A DNA stretch of 58,855 nucleotides from Alphaproteobacteria bacterium. GTDB lineage: Bacteria > Pseudomonadota > Alphaproteobacteria > SMXS01. Position 1 is the first letter of the stretch; each line of letters starts with the position of its first letter. The translations under genes were made by a program, and so were the position numbers. Under the pieces are notes generated by a model, which worked only from the letters and a program-made list of their open reading frames with translations, ran no database searches and was not told the DNA's origin. Below are positions 56,131 through 58,855 of the stretch, in pieces. The stretch lies in contig WGNW01000087.1 of assembly GCA_016124315.1 (NCBI GenBank), forward strand, positions 1 to 58,855, in the 5' to 3' direction.

Positions 56131-56468
56131 CCCCGGATCGTCATCCCCGGCTTGTCCGGGGAGCCATCTATCCGCCTGCAAGACTGAGAATTCGTTTGGA
56201 GGAGCGTCCGGGCTTTACGGCCTCTTCCGCTGCTGCCCCAGGCACGGATCCCCGAACAGGTCGGGGATGACGGGAGGGACGCTTCATCTTCGTCGGCTGC
56301 GCTCCTCGCAAAGACTGCGCGGGACAGGGCATATCCTCCGTCGTTGCGAGCCTCCGAAGGAGGCGCGGCAATCCAGGGGCGGTCGCGCTACCGGACCTGG
56401 GCGCCGCGAAGCCGGCGGCCTGAACGGCCGGCTTCCGCCGCAGCGGCGGCGATAGTACCCTCCCGGCC
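56131..56468. repeat. Intergenic region of dispersed palindromes (elements E and B)
   Basis: 338 bp without a gene. Element E: the left arm from 56139 (CGTCATCCCCGGCTTGTCC...) and the inverted right arm ending at 56272 (...ACAGGTCGGGGATGACG) are complementary over ~30 nt. Element B copy 2: TTGCGAG at 56344 to GCGGCAATCCAGG ending at 56376, related to 30948-31029. The rest is GC-rich with no ORF I can support. The methyltransferase promoter is presumably in the last 70 bp. Confidence 0.7.
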
Positions 56469-57092
56469 ATGGACAGCCCGTTCAAGCCCATGCACTTCGC
56501 CCGCGTCGACGAGACGCCCGATACGGTCTTCTACCGGCCGCCGCGCATCGTCTCCCACATCGACGAGCCGGCCCAGGCGGCGCTGGCAGCGTTCTACCGG
56601 GAGCGGCTGCCGGCGGGGGGCCGGATCCTCGACCTGATGTCGTCCTGCGTGTCGCACCTGCCGGCGGGCGTGAGCTTCGACCGGGTGATCGGCCACGGCA
56701 TGAACGTGACCGAGCTGAAGGCGAATCCCCAGCTCACGGGCGGCTTCGTGCAGGACCTCAACCGCAGCCCGCCGCTGCCCTTCGCCGACGCCACCTTCGA
56801 CGCCTGCGTGCTCGCCGTCTCGGTCCAGTACCTGACGCGGCCGCTGGAGGTGTTCGCCGAGGTCGCGCGGGTGCTGAAGCCGGGTGCGCCGTTCGTCATT
56901 TCCTTCTCCAACCGCATGTTCCCCACCAAGGCGGTCGCCCTCTGGCGGGCGCTGGACGACCACCGGCACGGCAGTCTCGTCGACATGTATTTCCGCCACG
57001 CGGGCGGCTTCGGCGCGTCCGACTTCCTCGACATCTCGCCGCTGCCCGGCCGGTCGGACCCGCTCTACGTCGTCGTCGCGAACCGCGCATAG
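56469..57092 (+). CDS. SAM-dependent methyltransferase domain protein
   Basis: 207 residues. Core methyltransferase strand ILDLMSSCVSHLPAG replaces the glycine-rich motif I, then LPFADATFDACVLAVSVQYL (motif IV region) and VLKPGAPFVISFSNRMF (motif VI region). The N-terminus FKPMHFARVDETPDTVFYR is characteristic of a proteobacterial/cyanobacterial methyltransferase group of unknown substrate. Preceded by a repeat-filled gap and followed after 100 nt by a small ORF on the same strand. Confidence 0.82.
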   Translation: MDSPFKPMHFARVDETPDTVFYRPPRIVSHIDEPAQAALAAFYRERLPAGGRILDLMSSCVSHLPAGVSFDRVIGHGMNVTELKANPQLTGGFVQDLNRSPPLPFADATFDACVLAVSVQYLTRPLEVFAEVARVLKPGAPFVISFSNRMFPTKAVALWRALDDHRHGSLVDMYFRHAGGFGASDFLDISPLPGRSDPLYVVVANRA

Positions 57093-57192
57093 GCCGGCGG
57101 ACGGAGCCGGAACGCCAAAGGGCCCCAGGGCGTTGAACCGTCACGCGCGGCTGGTAGGCTGCAGGGACCGGCGACGAACAGGGAGCGAGCGG

Positions 57193-57432
57193 ATGTGGAG
57201 CGAACAGGAACTGGATGACTTCTACGACGAGTTCGACGCCCTGCTGCTCGCCCACAACATCCTGGTGCGCAACCTGATCCGCAAGGAGCTGGTGGACCGG
57301 GATGCCTGGTCCGCCGACATCCGCGTCGCCGCCGACGACGAGCGGCTCCGCCCCGAGGTGCGCGCCACCATGGGCCGCATCCTCGCCAGCGTCACCAAGG
57401 CTGCCCGCGGCCGGGCGGAGGGGGCGGAGTAG
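57193..57432 (+). CDS. Small hypothetical protein, 79 residues
   Basis: MWSEQELDDFYDEFDALLLA..., an acidic, helical small protein with an Arg/Lys-rich second half and no cysteine or membrane segment. GGGAG 7-11 nt before the ATG is a good ribosome site, and the codon positions show the G/C-rich third base of neighbouring genes. Convergent with the GST gene (12 nt between stops). No family recognised; could be a regulator or adaptor, unproven. Confidence 0.65.
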   Translation: MWSEQELDDFYDEFDALLLAHNILVRNLIRKELVDRDAWSADIRVAADDERLRPEVRATMGRILASVTKAARGRAEGAE

Positions 57433-57444
57433 CGCTGGCGCTGC

Positions 57445-58125
57445 TCAGCCCCGTTCCCAGTCGCGGAACCGGACGGGCATGGCGTCGTAGAACGGGAAAT
57501 ACTGGAGGAAGGGCTGGGCCTCGGCCAGCGCGCGGCGGTAGGACGGGCGCGCCAGCAGCCGCTCGAAATAGGCCGCCAAGTGGGCATGGGCGTCGAACGG
57601 CTCGATGACGCCGGCGAATAACAGGCCGGGCGCCGCAGCGCAGTCGGCGATGCTGAAGCCGTCGCCCGCCGCCCAGGTCCGGCCCGCCATGTGGGCGTCG
57701 ATCATGGTGTAGGCGGACTTCAGGCCGGCGCGCGCGTCGGCGACGCCGCGCGGGTCATGCTCGCCCACCGGGCGCAGCCGGTCGGAGACGATCTTCTGCA
57801 TGGGTACTTCCACATAGAGGTCGAACAGCCGGTCCCACAACCGCGCCTCGAGCCGCGCCTCCGGGTCGGCGGGCAGCAGAGGGTGTCGGCCGGGGTAACG
57901 CCGGTCCAGGTACTCGATCTGCACCGAGGTCTCGACGATGGCGCGCTCGCCGTCCTGCAGGATGGGAATCTTGCCCATGGGCGAGAGCTTCAGATATTCG
58001 GCCCGCGCCGCCGGGTCCATCAGGTCGACGATGCGGGCTTCGAAGGGCGCGCCGTTCTCGTAGAGCGCCGTCGCCACCTTCTGGGAGAACGACGACAGCG
58101 GGTGGTAGTGCAGGACAAGCGACAT
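57445..58125 (-). CDS. Glutathione S-transferase family protein
   Basis: 226 residues. Thioredoxin-like N-domain LHYHPLSSFSQKVATALYE, with the Ser-x-x-Ser region at the catalytic position, and SPMGKIPILQDGERAIVETS, the glutathione-binding signature. The C-terminal helical domain has FSIADCAAAPGLLFA. Start ATG 58125 with GGAGA upstream; the longer frame to 58203 is not needed. Distinct from the GST at 24863 (about the same size, low identity). Substrate unknown. Confidence 0.92.
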   Translation of the reverse strand: MSLVLHYHPLSSFSQKVATALYENGAPFEARIVDLMDPAARAEYLKLSPMGKIPILQDGERAIVETSVQIEYLDRRYPGRHPLLPADPEARLEARLWDRLFDLYVEVPMQKIVSDRLRPVGEHDPRGVADARAGLKSAYTMIDAHMAGRTWAAGDGFSIADCAAAPGLLFAGVIEPFDAHAHLAAYFERLLARPSYRRALAEAQPFLQYFPFYDAMPVRFRDWERG

Positions 58126-58432
58126 AGGAGCGTCTCCTCGACCGTCGCGCCGACTATGCACCGGGTCGCATGGCTTGGCGAGCGGCGGCGCGCGGAAGGT
58201 CATGTCCGCTGCTCATCTCGCCGCTCGGGTCGAGTGATTTGGCGCTGTGTGCCAAATCGTATCGAGACCCGGACAGGCGCTTGCGCGGCATCTCGATGCG
58301 CCGCTGCGCGGCACTCGATGCGAGCGGGAACGATGCACGTGGCGTTCGGCCGATTCCCAACGCGCGGTTGGCGAGGGCCGTCATTCCCGCTAGGTGTGGG
58401 GGTCCGAGCAACAGAGCGGCAGCAACCCGTCC
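58126..58432. repeat. Intergenic region with element A copy 2 and a perfect small hairpin
   Basis: 307 bp, no gene seen. GATTTGGC-7 nt-GCCAAATC (58236-58258) is a perfect 8-bp stem. 58290-58327 (ATCTCGATGCG ... CTCGATGCGAGC) is an inverted relative of the element at 30821-30875. Divergent promoters for the GST and the rRNA methyltransferase must also lie here; I cannot name them. Confidence 0.6.
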
Positions 58433-58855
58433 ATGAGCCTTCCCGCCATCCGCCTCAATCCGCGCATGCACCTGCGCGTGCAGCACGGGCATCCGTGGAT
58501 CTACTCCAACGAGATCGCCATGGACGCCGCCGCCAAGGCGCTGCCCCGCGGCGCACTGGTGCGCTTCCAGACCGGCGAGGGCCGGGCGCTGGGCACGGGC
58601 ATGTTCAACCCGCACACGCTGATCGCCGGGCGCATCCTCTGCCGCGATCCCGCCGAGGCGGTCGACACCGACTTCTTCCGCCGGCGCATCGGCGCCGCGC
58701 TGCGGCTGCGCGAGCGGCTGTTCGACCGGCCGTTCTACCGGCTGATCCATGCCGAGGCGGACGGCCTGCCCGGCCTGGTGATCGACCGGTTCGGCGACGT
58801 GGCGGTGGTGCAGGCGAACACGGCGGGCATGGACGCGCTCGCCGAGCGCATCGTC
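58433..58855 (+). CDS. RlmI-like 23S rRNA methyltransferase (3' partial)
   Basis: The first 141 codons are visible; the gene runs off the right edge. N-terminal PUA-like domain: RLNPRMHLRVQHGHPWIYSN, then ALVRFQTGEGRALGTGMFNP; the RNA methyltransferase region begins LIHAEADGLPGLVIDRFGD. This is the class I rRNA (cytosine-C5) methyltransferase RlmI/RlmK-like family. The catalytic domain lies outside the window, so activity cannot be checked. Confidence 0.88.
   Translation, partial: MSLPAIRLNPRMHLRVQHGHPWIYSNEIAMDAAAKALPRGALVRFQTGEGRALGTGMFNPHTLIAGRILCRDPAEAVDTDFFRRRIGAALRLRERLFDRPFYRLIHAEADGLPGLVIDRFGDVAVVQANTAGMDALAERIV

Overview
The window is one block of high-GC (roughly two-thirds G+C by eye), densely packed bacterial chromosome. 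The gene mix suggests an aerobic, metabolically versatile Alphaproteobacterium, possibly from a Rhodospirillales-like group. It includes acyl-CoA dehydrogenase, many SDRs, glutathione S-transferases, xanthine/CO-dehydrogenase-type molybdoenzymes, a Rieske oxygenase, TetR regulators and a TonB receptor, plus intergenic palindromes of the kind common in such genomes. The taxon is an inference. I see no tRNA, rRNA, CRISPR array, IS element or prophage gene.

Layout. (1) <1-9232: the 3' part of a giant type V autotransporter built of beta-helix-like repeats, cut by the left edge. (2) 9359-16296: an ion channel with a C-terminal zinc ribbon, a DUF1295 membrane protein, an ACAD10/11-like acyl-CoA dehydrogenase, threonine ammonia-lyase, an SDR-amidase pair and a small secreted protein. 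(3) 16445-22559: an SDR; a divergent unit of a short leader ORF, a methyltransferase and a cyanophycin-synthetase-like ATP-grasp ligase; then a ChrA-type transporter and a DUF4336 protein. (4) 22691-26147: tartronate-semialdehyde-reductase-like enzyme coupled to glycerate 2-kinase, a GST and a TetR regulator. (5) 26409-36190: a coxG-coxS-coxL-coxM-type operon (form II active-site motif) facing a second coxL-like gene with xdhC and a MoeA/MobA-like fusion. (6) 36343-43038: a membrane protein, an SDR, a TonB receptor whose signal peptide begins at a non-standard codon, and a Rieske alpha / SnoaL-like / TetR operon with overlapping stop and start codons. (7) 43048-47079: a kup-kdpD-kdpE operon with a shortened KdpD and no kdpFABC. 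(8) 47354-51803: phosphodiesterase, family-2 glycosyltransferase and a second cyanophycin-synthetase-like ligase, all on the minus strand. (9) 52261-58855: TetR, MFS transporter, zinc alcohol dehydrogenase, ACAD10-type HAD hydrolase, a methyltransferase, a small ORF, a GST and the start of an RlmI-like rRNA methyltransferase.

The strongest candidate for something undescribed is the pair of ligases at 18266-20455 and 50019-51803. Both keep a complete ATP-grasp core of the cyanophycin synthetase type. Both also end in a Mur-ligase-like region in which the GTNGKT-type ATP loop has been replaced. They sit with different tailoring genes (methyltransferase; glycosyltransferase plus phosphodiesterase), and no cyanophycinase is visible. 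This suggests two single-active-site peptide or amide ligases making unknown products. Secondary points are the modular autotransporter, the Kup/KdpDE arrangement, an intrinsic terminator buried in a convergent coding sequence, and several families of dispersed palindromes.
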